A stretch of 64,000 nt of DNA from Blasia pusilla (GCA_050084515.1 CM114272.1:15128001-15192000); one strand, 5' to 3'; numbered from the stretch's first letter, positions 21,401-41,450 are shown. Made by a program: numbers and translations. The notes: generated by a model not told the origin, from the sequence alone.

Positions 21401-23497
21401 TAACCTTAGTAGAGCCGTAGGGACCCAAGTACACTCTCGTGAACCCTCTATCGAGGGTGACCTGGTACAATGAAGGGAAAAACCCGAGATTCCCTGGCGT
21501 CATGCACTGTTCTCAGCGCTGATCGTTCATCGCATGACACGATTGTCGAACAATTCCTCGGCATATCCATTACATGTCATTCTGGAATTCGTTAACGCTT
21601 GCCTGAGACTCCACGCTAGGAACGCCCGCATCCTCGTCAGTGGAAGTGGAACGCAACCATATCTCCTTTCCACACGAATTACGACCTACGAACGATCTGA
21701 AGGCTTTTAGGGGCATATCCATCCGTAGTGCGCCCGAGATGCGTCAAAAGCAGTGCAGTCTGCAAACTCGCTGAGTAACACGCGCCTATCCACGGCCGAG
21801 AATGGGGGTCACATCTACCATCTCCAGCTCACCGGGGGCCCGCAAGCTCTAGACAGCTTCGGTGGATGAGGGCAGCGGGAACCTCACTGGGAGCTTACTA
21901 TTGACGTAAGGAATCGTACGCGTTCGAAAAGTTCTGTATTGATCACCCGGTTTCGAGCAGCCGAAGGTTTGCCGACATCGTACCCGACCTATAGTCACAT
22001 CGTCACACAATTTCTTCTGCCACTGGCGCGTTCTGTAACATTTCTCACACTATCCTTATTTCGATCTGACGGTGTTTCAACTCAAGTTGCTGTCAGTTTT
22101 GAATGGTGTATGCATGATTATTCGTGGCAACGACTTCCAGAGATATGAGGAGTCTGCTCATCCTGCGGTTGGCAGACACGAGACTCCCGAAATCGCCTGA
22201 AACAGGTACGCAGGGAATATCAGATGGATTCCTATTGGATAGAGATCCCGGGCATCCCGGCTCACTGTGTCAGGAGTCAGGACAAACACAAGCCGGGGCT
22301 TAAATGGAGGAACATAAGCTCGACTCAATGCAGACTACTCCAATAGGCGTGTCCGCGTGCGAAGACCAGAGTGACATGCAGACGGATAACCCGGATACAG
22401 GAACTTTGACTTCCATTCGAAGGGTATCAGATCCACTTACTTCTCGGTCAACAGTATTGCCGCTGCAGACGATCGACGTCAGATACCCAGGGAGTCGAGC
22501 ATTACGGAATCGGACTGGCGGTCTGACTAGAAATTCGATCTACTGGCGCAGTACAGCCAGTAGATCGGCGCGCGCGGTCACGCGTATACATGTGGAACCG
22601 TACGCTGGCGCTGAGGAATGGCACTGTGGCAGTGTGGCACACATCAACATGATTCGGTGCAAGAATATTGCTCACTGGCAGACGGGCAAGCTAGGCTACG
22701 GGGCTCACGCTTTCCGGCCACATCCAATACAGTCAGATTCAGGAGAAGTACACCCAGCCGTCTGCGTTTCTTTTAGTGTGAAGGATACGTAGGATAGCAT
22801 TGCAATTGGGTCATCCGAGTTAGGTCGTCAGAACCGTCTGGACTATTCAAATTCCGTTCGTCCGTCACTGACTGTGATGATACTTTCCATGAGCCCACCG
22901 GACGGGTACACTGGAGGTCGAATCGCTCGACGTGCGACTGCGTACAATACATGCGGATACTTTGAACCGGCACATGTGTGTAATCATCACAAATGTATCG
23001 CGCTCCTCTGTTGAGGAGATAATTGATGAGACTAGAGTGTCCTATTTTTACTTTCAAGCGCCAGGAGTAGGGCAAGGCAGGGGAGGGCTTTGTTTCAACG
23101 ACAGAAATCGAACAGTCCGGTTCGTGGATGAAGGCAGAACGATTGGGTTGAGAATATGAATGATGCGGGCGTATGTACAGAAAGGATTGGAACTAGTATG
23201 CTAAGAGACCGGATGGCGGATGATTCGTTGCTCACTATCCATAGTGAAATTCGCTCCCACAAACTGGCGACTGTGGTAAAATGTTTGTAGGTCGTTGATG
23301 CCGTACTCCCGGGCCTACAAGAAAGCCAGGCCAATTGAATGTCAAAATTTACTTCAGGGTTACCTATCCATCATCATCTCACATTTGGAGAGAGCGATAA
23401 GTAGGAATACTCCATGAGACCGGATCTTAAAAAATATCCGGTTTCACACTCAAAGAGCGCCGGCACTACTTTCCAGAATTGTGAGGAGCACATACAT
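21401..23497. other. Compositionally distinct block downstream of MCM2
   Basis: Over about 1.9 kb the sequence becomes balanced in base composition and rich in CpG, unlike the AT-rich DNA on its left. Frames of up to 162 codons occur (22304-22792 +) on both strands with no recognisable family. No transposon ends were found. It lies exactly where the last exon of MCM2 would be expected. Confidence 0.4.
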
Positions 23498-23587
23498 TCA
23501 ACCGATCCCACCGGCAAAGCGACCATTACTTGGAAAACAAGCACCTGACTGAAAGGTTGAGATCTTGGGGGGGACAGGGATACTTAC

Positions 23588-30963
<7,376 letters not shown>

Positions 30964-31030
30964 GGAAACCAAGAGTCTGCGGAACACAGAGAGCAGGGTA
31001 CAGCGTATCGGGAGGAAATGGCGGGGGGAC

Positions 31031-31045
31031 TTTTTCGCGCCAAAA
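31031..31045. promoter_or_regulatory. E2F binding-site consensus upstream of MCM2
   Basis: TTTTTCGCGCCAAAA contains a full TTTSSCGC-type E2F site readable on both strands. It lies about 70 bp upstream of the proposed MCM2 start codon. MCM genes in plants and animals are classic E2F targets expressed at G1/S. The position supports both the promoter assignment and the tentative first exon. Confidence 0.7.
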
Positions 31046-31183
31046 TCATATCCGACCCAGTGGCCTCCCAGCGCACCCGTAACTGGCCCTCGGTTCGAAC
31101 CCACCATCATGGTATGACCCTCATGGTATCTCTCATCCATATTATTTTTGCAAACACTTTTTCACTTGACAAATTGCAACAAG

Positions 31184-31210
<27 letters not shown>
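31184..31210 (+). repeat. Poly(A) run of 27
   Basis: An uninterrupted adenine tract follows a TTGACAAATTGCAACAAG segment that resembles the terminal sequences of the inverted-repeat family near 33.7 kb. It may be a simple microsatellite or the tail of a degraded insertion; no retrogene or SINE body was recognised next to it. Confidence 0.6.
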
Positions 31211-31214
<4 letters not shown>

Positions 31215-31271
31215 TAGGCAGCATTATTAATGTTTCACTCCCCTACATGGGCTGTTCATTTCTACCTCTTA

Positions 31272-31622
31272 GGGCCTTATCCCATGGCCCCGTTTCTTGG
31301 GGTTACATGCAACCCCAAGAAACTGGCGTCCGGCTGAAATCGTCGGTTGGCCGGTTCTAAGCTGAACATTCGGCTTGAAACCGCCCCTCCCCCCTCCCCG
31401 CCACTCCCTCTACCAAATGTCACCCGTCACTCACTCTACAGAGGGAAACATCGTGGGGTCACGGTTCTTGCGCCCAAAATGTTTGGACGCAAGAATTGTG
31501 GCGATCCCATCAAATTTCTGCAACTCCGGCTACAAGCATACAAGTCTAGGGCCGTAGGATGAAGTTGATCTAGTCTAACAGCCCAGCGTCAGTGAACGAC
31601 GCTGGCCCATGGGATAAGGCCC
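31272..31622. mobile_element. MITE with GGGCCTTATCCCATGG termini (PIF/Harbinger, Tourist-like)
   Basis: The ends are inverted copies, GGGCCTTATCCCATGGCCC at the left and its near-perfect complement at the right (one mismatch), about 350 bp apart. Flanking trinucleotides are TTA on the left and TCA on the right, compatible with a TWA-type 3 bp target duplication altered by one mutation. GGGCCTT ends and TTA targets are typical of Tourist/Harbinger MITEs. Just inside the left end, 31291-31322 is a perfect 13 bp inverted repeat (GTTTCTTGGGGTT...AACCCCAAGAAAC). There is no coding capacity. It sits upstream of the MCM2 promoter. Confidence 0.75.
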
Positions 31623-31639
31623 TCATAATATTCAAACAG

Positions 31640-31835
31640 TCAAAGTGTCAAGAGGCGACGATTTGCAAAATGAAGGGCACTCTCCAATCCCATATCTCTC
31701 ATAATATTCAAATGTCATTCTAAATCAATTCCGAACGATCGTATTGACTCAAAAGGTTAGCGGTTCCATAAGCCGAAAGTGCCCAGTGTCAAGAGGAGAA
31801 GATTTTGCAAAACGAAGGGAAACTCTCCAATAATT
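31640..31835. repeat. Direct repeat pair related to transposon termini
   Basis: GTGTCAAGAGG(C/A)GA(C/A)GATTT(T)GCAAAA(T/C)GAAGGG(C/A)(A)ACTCTCCAAT occurs at about 31647-31689 and again at about 31784-31831. The word complements the GGAGAGTGCC...TTTGCAA termini found at 33.66 and 60.94 kb. Confidence 0.5.
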
Positions 31836-33654
31836 ATATAGGTTCAAATTATGTAGGTTCAAACTATGGTAAGTCTATATAATACACATACATGGGCACC
31901 TCACAAAATTATATTAACATTTATGAGATGAAAACTCATATGAGATAAGCTAAAGTGTAAATTAATTATGATGTTTCATTTCTTATTGATTTTCTTTAAT
32001 CCTTCTACTTATAGTAATCCCCATTATGGCGTTTCATTATATTTCATTTCATTTGCGAGTCACTTTTCTCGAATTAAACTATACGACCCTCTCCCTCTTG
32101 CTCTCTATATTATTATGGAACAAGTTTTTTTTTTTGCAAAGATTTCTTTAGTTGACACATGGCAAGGGGCGGGGGGCAGGGGGTTTTGTAACAAGGATAG
32201 CAAGAAAACATTTAAAAACAAATTTGACCATATTTGGTTGCTTGGATAGCACAAGCTATACACTATTACGTGTTAAGTCATTCATTTTATTAGGAAAAAA
32301 AATCTCAAAATAGGATATGGAAAGTCAAAAACATCTCAAGAGAAGATAAGAAATGAAAAAGAAAGTGCAAAAAAAGGCCACTTAGCCGACCCAAAAAATA
32401 ACTGAAAGAATCACATGAGTAATCATTTGAAATAAATCTAACACAGACGATAGCAATTGGTTGGATGTAATTAGATGATGAGATGAATGGCCACCCACCA
32501 CTTTAGACCTATGTATCAATGGGTTACAATATCATCAAGATGTGTTGCCAATAATCAGTAGTGACAACCGAAGAAAAAAAAATGTGTATTGATGATTTTT
32601 AAGGGAATAGTAGTGAAATATGAAACAATGGCTCTATCCTCTTCGTAGTGAAAAATTTTGGGCACTCCTTGATTCCTATCGTGAGGTCTAGTACCAACTT
32701 TAAGTCCCAAAATGTCTTGCTCTTCACATAGGATATATAGTTATGTGAATGAAAATAAGCTAAATTGGGACCTTAATACTTCAATAAATTCCAAAAAAAA
32801 AAGGAACGGAGGGAAAACAAAGACGAATAAAGAAGTTTCCTTCATGGCAACAAAACCATGGGACTCTATCCTAAGAGGGATCATCCATCATCCCCTCTCA
32901 TATTCAAATTTCAACCTTATCTCTCTTCCTCTAACTTATAAAATTAACAAGTTATAAAACTTGTCGATATCCCTCCCTTTCTATATAATTTGCATTTCTC
33001 TTCCCTCCCTTGTTAAAAAATAAATTCTTTTGACGACATTTGTTTAAAATTTACTCTTTTCCCACACCTTTTTAAAAATATCTCCATTTCTCTCTTCTCT
33101 TCATTTATTGAAAATTGAATATAATATTTCCTCCCACCTTCTACTGAAAAAGTAAATCTAAAAAATAAATCTTATGAAGCCTTTCCCTATTTCCAAAAAA
33201 TAACCGATTTTTTCTCTTCCCCTCTCTAATTAAAAACTAGTAACTATGTGACACACTGCAAGCAAATATTAAATATCTAACATGAAACATGCTTTATTTG
33301 AAAATAATTTTTCTTATCCTTTGCTTGAATTTTGGTTTTTTCTATTTTAATATGAGGAAAAATACCCCATTTCCCTTTTCTAACACCCATCCCCCCATCA
33401 TTATTTTGAAAAATAATCAATATCCCATCATTCTCTATTCCCCCTCCCCTTCATTGATTTAACATTCTTAATTTTTTTTTCCCAAAATATCATTAACATC
33501 TTCCTCCCCAAAAGACCAGAAAATTCAATAATATTTTTTAAATATAGAAGATTGAAAAGAGAATAGAAGTGAGATTAGAGGAAACTTAAAAAGAGAATAG
33601 AGAAAATATTGTTTCTACAAAATCTGTACTCTTAAAGGGCCCATAATAGTAAAT
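31836..33654. other. AT-rich intergenic DNA with repeat fragments
   Basis: Nothing coding is recognised. A lone TTTGCAAAGATTTCTTTAGTTGACACATGGCAA segment at about 32133-32165 resembles the TIR family below. A degenerate copy of the 15.3 kb repeat occupies about 32405-32575. Confidence 0.45.
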
Positions 33655-35068
33655 CCATATTACTATTGGAGGGTGCCTTCTTGATTTGCAACGACTTCTT
33701 TGCTTGACATGTGGCAACAAGAAAAAATAGGCCTAGTTTAAGAACCAAGAGTTAGTAAACAAATTATGTTATCTTTTTTTATCCATTCTTGTGTAGTTTA
33801 ATATAGGGAAATATTCTAAAATAGTGTGAAAGAAGTTTCATATATTGCCTACGAAGAGAGTTATTCATAAATATCTTTACTTCCTTAAAAACAACACATT
33901 CTCTAATGTATGTGAAAAAATAAAACTTGTCCCACTATTTTGCTTCTTCCCCTCCTCACCTTTTCATTTTTCCCCAAAATACAAAAAAATTGTCAATCCC
34001 TTCCCACCAAAATTCAATTAAAAAAAATAGAAGATGGGGAAAATAATATATCGGATGGGACAAGGGAAACTTGAGAATTTTTAAAAAAATTCTTCATATA
34101 TGGTACGAGAAGAAGGATTCTCATCAGTATTATCAAAGTTAAGAATAGTAGCAAAGTGTTTATGTTATGCATTATCCCTTTTTTATGACTTTGAGGTATT
34201 ATTTCCACACAAAAAAATGGTCTCCATGTAAGAACAAGGATGAATATCCAAAAAAAGAGATAATTTCTCACACTTGTATTTGGATTATGATTGAATTTAT
34301 TTTTTGAAAATTTCCTAAGTCCTTATAAAACCCTTCCTTGTTGAAAATTTATTATTATCTCTATTTTCCTTCTTAATTGAAAATTAAATCTCATCTCTCT
34401 TTTCCTCCCATATCAAAAAACACACCTTTTAAGAAAAATAGAACATTTTTCATAAAATAATTTGAAGCTTAGGATATGAGACATCAAAAAAATATTTCAT
34501 GTTTTGAGGTATAAAGATGATAACACAAACTACTATAAATCTCTAAAGACTTTTTTTAGAAAATTGATGAAAGTATGGGTATGCATCCATATTTACTTTA
34601 AGTCAACCTCATTTGAACAAGAAAGAGTTCCTTACTTTGAGGCAATAATTATTTGATGAAGTTTTTTCTAATGATTTTTTGTTTAAATTATTTTTAAAAT
34701 TTAGAAGTGGTTTTTTTGGCACATGCATACCAATTATATGAAGATTTTGTGTGGATTGGAGAGCAAACACTCTTTGTTTGTAATTTATATGGAATGTGAA
34801 TTATTACTCTGTCATTTTCTTTATGAATATTCTCGTTCTTCTTGTTTATATCAAACTAGTAAAGTGCTCGTCCGATTCACAAGAAATAAAAAAGTGTTTA
34901 AAGAGCTTTTGTTAGTGTATAGCCTTGAAGGGATTAATGATGTTGCACACAAATTTAAACTTTTTTCTTGTTGCCCGTATAAGAAGAAACATTTTCTTAC
35001 TACCCAGTTGTCACGTGTCAAACAAATAGGTGTTTGCAAATCAAGAAGGCACTCACCCGTAATAATAT
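33655..35068. mobile_element. 1.4 kb element with ~60 bp terminal inverted repeats, no transposase
   Basis: The left end (about 33658-33720) reads TATTACTATTGGAGGGTGCC, then TTCTTGATTTGCAA, then TTGACATGTGGCAAC. The right end (about 35004-35066) is its inverted counterpart (GTTGTCACGTGTCAA, TTTGCAAATCAAGAA, GGCACTCACCCGTAATAATA). The interior is AT-rich with only short frames, so it is non-autonomous. Further copies of the same terminus occur singly at about 60930-60990 and, more degraded, near 31150, 31660 and 32130. Long TIRs suggest a Mutator-like MITE, but the superfamily is not proven. Confidence 0.6.
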
Positions 35069-37500
35069 AGATAATTTTTTTTTCCTCACCCTCTATCTTT
35101 TACAAGGTTGTTTATTTCCACACACAAAGCATTCATACAATCACAAACCCCCCTTTGAAATTAAATTAAACAAGACTACTCTAATTTTCCAAAAAAAATC
35201 CCTTCTCTTCTAGCCTCTTATCCCCCATTATCCTTTTAAGTATAAATAACAATAATTTTTTTACTTAACCAAAGTCCATGACTTATTTTTCTTTTCTTCC
35301 ATTTTCAGTTGGAAACTTGAAAGTCCATCACATAATAATGATATTTTAGTTAGGGACTTCATGGACACATACAGACAATCTATTCTCATTTTTCAAAAGT
35401 TTTATATCATTCGATAGAAAGGGCGTTCTAGTCGATGTTAAAATGAGTATGATATTTAGGAAGGAGGGGCATACAAAAGGGTTGTAATTATTTTCAAAAG
35501 AAGAGGGATTTGTTTATTTCTTTAATCATGCATCTTACAACCATGTAAACCAGGATTACTGAGGGCAAGTACATGAACGATTAGAAGAAAAACTAGTAAA
35601 TACTTGAATTGATGATTATGTTGCATCTTGAATTTGAATTTTTTGTTTGTCAAGATTTATGTAGATTGAAATTTTGGAAAAATCACGGTGTTGCTTTGGA
35701 GTCCAATAACCTAACAAGAGCGAACTTTGGGTTTGTTTCATAAAAGGATGAGTTAAAGTTGGGGAAGTTCAACCTTTCCATAAATCATTCAATTTATTAA
35801 TTAAGTTGAGGAAAAATGAATGATTTTGAACAATGAGTATCATAAGAGAAGACATATTGATTGTGAAATTTTATATAGGGATGTGTTCAAATATGTCAAA
35901 GGCACTATACAATTTGATATCACTTGTGGAGAAGGGGTATGTATGACATGTTCTTGTGACAAAGATTGGGCATAAAAAGAAGATTCTAATAGATTTTTTT
36001 GGGTTATTAGATGAAATGTTGTGTTTCTCATGAGCAAAAAAAAAAGAAATTACAATGACTTTTTTATTAATCAAGGTTGAATATAAAGATATATAATATT
36101 AAATTGCGCCCATTATGCACAAGAGTGTAAGTTATTCTTTTAACTTAGCTTTCTTCTCTCTTAATTTATCAACTTACCTTCTTTCTGAAATGACATATGT
36201 CAACATGAGATGAACTTCACATGTGTCAATTGCATGTGGAGAACATCTACAAATTCATCCTCTTTTAATAGTATAGATGGTCTATTGAAATGGACTTTAC
36301 AAAAAAAATTTATTATTAAAACACAATGCATATGCCACTAAAAGATAGAATTTTCAATACATTAAAACTTTATTTGCTTCCACCATGCATCGTTTCTAAA
36401 GGGAAATTTGGAATGTTAGACTAGGCAATAACGAGGATTCTCCACTATTCCAAAATGAAGGTAATGTGATCCTTTTCTCCTAGTAGGAGAACAAGAATGC
36501 GGCCATGTGTCATTGAGTAACTTTTTCCGATGTAAAGTACTCGAGTGGCTGTAATTGCCAGTAAGTTAATCGCGAAGAAGTAATGAAACGCTGGATAATC
36601 TATAAGAAAGTGGCGCCTGTGGAAATGTGTAGCAAAACAGTAGGTGAACGATCAAGGCGTTGTGTAAACATGTTGTTGAAATAGTTTAGACTACATGACC
36701 GAGTGTTTGTGCGGCTCGTATTACAACTTGCGTTACGAAGATTTGTTGAGCGACTAGTGGATGATGAGCAGCGAATAGTAGTTGATGTTTGCTGAAGTAG
36801 TAAATGGGGGAGTAGTTTCGTTTAGAAAACTTGCCAACTATTTACCGATTCATATGGCCTCTTATTATAACCAATAAAGCAAACTGCCATATAGAGAAGT
36901 TTAATGATTAAGTGGTTGAGGCAGGCAGATGTCATACTCAACATTGTTCAGGCCAATAGAGGCCAAATGAACGGATAGATGAACAAAGATGTGATAGACA
37001 TAGTTAATATAACTAACACTGAACAAACATGTAGCAAAGCGTGACACGTGGTTGTAAAGTAGGATTAGACATGTGGAAAAAAAAGTGTAAACATGAGTGT
37101 AAGGTGAATGTGACGATGAAATTTTGATCGTTGCAAGGATATACCATTGTAAAAAATGATAACCGTGATATTTTGTATGAGAAGAATTTTATGTGTTGCA
37201 TTTTACTAGAAGTATATATTGTAAATGTAGAGAGTAGAGGTACTCAACTTAAAATGACCTGAACTCAAGTGGTCGAAAAAGTAACTGAGTAAGGCATGTA
37301 ATCCTCATTTTATAGCAAGACGGAAAAGTACAATGGAAACATGGGTTTAGATTTTAAACAACACACTGCAAACCTCTTGTAGATACTTCTGAGTAGCGTA
37401 TGAAAATTAGTCAAAACAAGAATTCAGCTAGAACTTGCTGAAAAGTTACAAAGTGTTTTAAGTAGTCTAATGAACTAACTACTCAAGACGTGCTAATGCT
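35069..37500. other. AT-rich DNA and probable left flank of the Helitron
   Basis: No recognisable gene. A CTCTTTTAATAGTATAGATGG word near 36260 resembles the edge of other small elements in the window. A TTCTCCTA-G-TAGGAGAA perfect hairpin lies at about 36473-36489, where composition changes from very AT-rich to mixed. It might mark a transposon border, but no CTRR end was confirmed. Confidence 0.35.
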
Positions 37501-37525
37501 TCCAACTCAGAAATATGACCACGGA

Positions 37526-39700
37526 TTATATCATCTGTATGGACACATTGCAGCTGTAATTTGAAAGAAGTCGTGGTTCAACTGCCATATCATTGAGTTG
37601 CTTTTGGAGAGTGATAATTGTTGCAGTGTGTTCTACCTCATCAATTGCGACACTATGCAACACTTGTTGAAAAGTCTTGTTGCACAACTCACTTTTTCCA
37701 AGTTGCTTCTGAATTTTTTCTATGTTCTCGACTGCAGCATTGAAGACAGACACCGGAACCAATGTTGATGAGCCCGTTGCAACCTGCATATTTGGTGATG
37801 CCCTATGTGTGGTAGTCAATAGCCATATGTTCCGAGAAGTAGGAGAGAGCACAAGTTTTTCTGGCGGCGTATAGTAGTCGCTAACGGTGGACGCGGGCTA
37901 CTTGTTTTTCTGAATAGCAAAGAACATAGTTGCCAACAACAGAGCAGTTAGAATTTAGATGTGGAATAGAAGTATTAAAACAATATCCAGCTGTGAACTA
38001 TTTTGTAACATGATCAAATAATTACCTCAGGTAGACAAACATACACGTGGGTCTTGTCACAATTGAGCATTGGAGAAGAATAACACTTAAATAGTAGAAA
38101 AGGTAAATCTTCGGACGCTCCTATATATATTTGAAGGCAAGAGGACCGGTACATATAAAAAACGAGTGTAGGATAAAAAGGTCAGAAAAAATAGAGATCG
38201 TAAATTGATGCTAAAGTCGAGTTTGTGAGCAACTAATCACAGTGTGTAAAAGTAGATAGACCCAGCATCTGATAGATTTGCCATTCCAAAATGCTTAGAA
38301 TCTGAATAGACTGACATAGATAGTTTAGCAACATCATTTTTAGAACAGGTTGTTGTCAAACTTGCTATATTACTACCTTGCAACTATTGTCTACTAGGAT
38401 AACGAGTAGGATCCTGCAACCATACTGGAAGTGAAGTAACACATAGGCAACACTGGAAAAAAACACAATGAACGATCAGATTAAGTTGAGCAGGGCGATG
38501 AGTAAATTCAGGAAGTCAGTTAGAAGGCAAATGAAACACGAGAATAAAAAGTGGCATGCAATTTAATTATAATGTAAAATGAAAATATGAAGAATAAAAT
38601 TGAAAGTTTGGGCAATTCACATGTGAAAGAGTTAAGTGATTAATACCGTAGCTTGGTTGACTAGGTGCATTTTCTTTTTAAGGGGACTGGGATAAGGCTG
38701 ATCCTTGATAGCCGATGTTATTTTTTGGTAAGTATATTGACAAAGTGTGACCCATACACATGTTATCGTTGAACAATGTAATGGCACGAAGGTTTTCAGC
38801 AACAACATAACTATGTTGTTCAAGATCAGCGGAGCTGCATATGGTACCGTCTTGTTGCGCATCTCTCAATTGATTCAAAAGGTGTGTGGATTTAGTAGAC
38901 AATAAGTCTACAAGCATGTAAAGCGGGAGTTTCATAATAAGCCATAGCTCCTGGAATTGGTCAGGTTTAATCTCACATGTCAATAAAGCATAGTGGGCAA
39001 CAACTTGCTGCCTTGTTAAATCAACTTCATTGAATTGGATGCCACGGAATGTCATTACTTCCTTTTGAATCCTTGAACATGAAAACATAATGTCATGTGA
39101 ATGCTAGTAAGTAGGAAAGAGCAATTTGGATGACAACAAGAGCAAATAGAATGTGATAGGCGATCTATGTTTGTACTTGTTGCCGGTGGCTGCTTCTTTA
39201 GTTCTCTGAAGGAGTTAGCCCACGATTTCCTCTAATCAATGAGGAGGCTCATTTGTCGAGAAGAAATGTCATTCCCCCTATAAGACTGGTCAAGGCCCAA
39301 TCTATTGGTGTATTTGAGTTGAGCCTCGATTGGTGGAACGATCTGTGGGGGACTGTCTTGAGGTGGCTCGGGCATGTCACTAAGGATTTTCTTGGTGAAG
39401 TAAACATATGACCTTGGTATCTGAACAAGTATATAAAAAAGAGTTCACAATAGGAGACTTAGCAACAACTGTAGATGATGAATACAAACTTGTGTAGCGA
39501 TTTGCGGTTAGTGCTCGACTTGATGTTTGTTGATCTTTTGAACTACTCTTGCTCAACAAGATGGGTTCCGTCTTTGGGAGACCAAGTGGAGATGCATGTT
39601 TTTCTCTTCCATGGATGGGAGCACCATGCCCCAATGACCTTCTTCTGCGACCCTTTGCTAAACCGTCGCTTGTTGCCATACTATATCACGTTTTTGTAAC
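37526..39700 (-). other. Gene-like frames downstream of the Helitron helicase, unidentified
   Basis: Several minus-strand frames follow each other: 39380-39679 (basic N-terminus KGRRRRSLGHGAP), a short MPEPPQDSPPQIVPPIEAQ stretch near 39370, 38678-39088 (136 codons, helical, LTRQQVVAHYALLTCEIKPD) and 37526-37852 (coiled-coil-like VENIEKIQKQLGKSEL). They read like exons of one gene split by short introns, with stops in places. They match none of the Helitron domains I know. They could be a host gene fragment captured by the Helitron, a usual behaviour of these elements, or an element-specific protein. Confidence 0.35.
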
Positions 39701-39767
39701 AAGAGATAGCAAATTAGGTCAAAGAGGAAGTAAGGTGGTTATATACACACAGATCACATGGCGAAAC

Positions 39768-41450
39768 TTAACCAAGAATGTGCAATTGTGCTCTTGTCTT
39801 CATCCTGGATAGCATGACGTAGACAAGACCAAGTGCAAATACAACCTTGATAACAAGCAGACATTTTCCAGTAATAGTCATGCCCTGACTCTTATGTCCT
39901 GTCATGGCATGACCAAGAAAAAGTGGAAAAGTTCTCCTATGATACTTCTGGTCAAGGCCATAACGTAAAGTGAAATTTTTTGTAAGTGTCACACAGATAA
40001 CTTTATTGTTAGAGTGTAAGTTGGTAATTATTTTTGTTACTTCCTGCTCAAGAAAGACACAATCAAGGAGAGTTGTAAATGCACCATTGAGTGCCACGCC
40101 AACAATGTCAATGTTAGTTGTGAGCATAACCTTACAACCAATTGCGAAGAACTGCAATTGGTGAAAGTCACTATCTTGTATCCACTCAGTAAATTGCGGT
40201 TCACCAGGTGCGTATGTTGTAACATGAATAGGGAATATATTGGCATTACAGTAAAGTCGTTGAAGTACAAAATTATTGAATAAACTTATATAAAATCAAT
40301 GTGAACAAATGACTTGAGTGTCATCATCAAGGAAATCAATTGCGTTATTCTCATTAAGAAGTAGTTTGTCAAGTGGAGATCTATTTCATGTTGTTGTGGT
40401 GGTGAGACTCTTATCTCACATAAAAACTGAAGGAATGCAGGGGCCTTCTTGATGTCGAACCCATGTTGATAGCTGAAATTTGAGCATTGTGGGAAAGAAT
40501 GGCGAGGATGAAATATGACATAGTGAAGAGAGTGTAGTTGTCTTATGACGACGTTCTGGAGGCAATTGGCACAGGTCGCCGAGTAGAACGACAAGCTTTT
40601 TAGAGAACGGATTATGAGCTGAGAAGGAGGATACCTGGTAGAGCCTCATAGCAACAATTTGTAGTAGTCATGGCGTTAACATTGAGCACTCATATATGAA
40701 AATAACCTTGGCATCCTTTAGCTTGGTATACTGATATGATGAAACATTCAATGAAGGGAGATGACCTTTGATTGGTATGCTAAAAGTAGAGTGAACGGTT
40801 GTAGTTGTCGCATTAAGGCAAACAACAGCGATGCCAGTAGTGGCAGTTAAAAGGGATTTAGTGGAGTTGGATTCCCAATAGGCATGCATAAAGTGGATAA
40901 AAATTTGTCTTGCCACACCTTGGTGGGCCTGTAAGTAGAACCAAGCCTGATGTGATCTGCTTCAGCTGATTATACAAATCTAGCTGCTTTGAGTTTAGGG
41001 TATGAGGTGCAAGGGAAGCCTCACCTACAACATGAGTAGCATCACAGGTATAAGGTGAGTTAACGTTACTTGTAGCATGGGTGGGAGGGGACAAATTGAA
41101 TTGAAGATGTGGACAAAAAGCCTCCAATACTTTTGTTACAATCCGCACAATGCATACCTCGCTCCAGAGATTTGTTACCGCGTGTTTTTATTATTTCTTC
41201 TACAATGCATGAGATATTTGTGAATATTTTCCTACATAGGCACTTGTGTAGGTAAGTCCAATGAGGAGAAGAAACAGTTAGGAGATCTACTTTAGATCTG
41301 AAAGGAACATTAGACAACAAGGCATTGTAGAAGAAATCCTTCCATTGATGAAGGGGATGATGATTAGTAAACCTAACTACACGGCTGGTTTTGTATACCA
41401 AGTTCCCAATATAGTCAGGGCCCACAAGAATTTTGCTTTGTTTTGTCTTT
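39768..41450 (-). pseudogene. Helitron PIF1-type helicase domain
   Basis: Reading on the minus strand, the helicase motifs come in order. RVVRFTNHHPLHQWKDFFYN...LLSNVPFRSK is the Helitron linker. Motif I is LLTGPPRCGKTNF (about 41010), Ia-like TATTGIAVVCLNATTTTVHSTF follows, and motif II is VIFIYECSML (Asp lost). Motif III is VVLLGDLCQLPP (about 40600), and the C-terminal block is GCKVMLTTNIDI...FLGHAMTGHKSQGMTI...GLVYVMLSR. These are PIF1 superfamily 1B motifs as found in plant RepHel proteins. The frame is broken by several stops and shifts. It would unwind DNA during rolling-circle transposition; inactive here. Confidence 0.88.

Noticed and set aside
22304-22792. 162-codon + strand frame in the composition island
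   Set aside because: No recognisable family, no splice partners, and overlapping minus frames nearby; expected by chance at this base composition.
31184-31210. Poly(A) run as tail of a processed pseudogene or SINE
   Set aside because: No intronless gene body or SINE promoter boxes adjoin it, and no target duplication was found.
36470-36492. TTCTCCTAGTAGGAGAA hairpin as the 3' hairpin of the Helitron
   Set aside because: No AYYAG (inverted CTRR) sequence lies at the right distance, so the end cannot be assigned.
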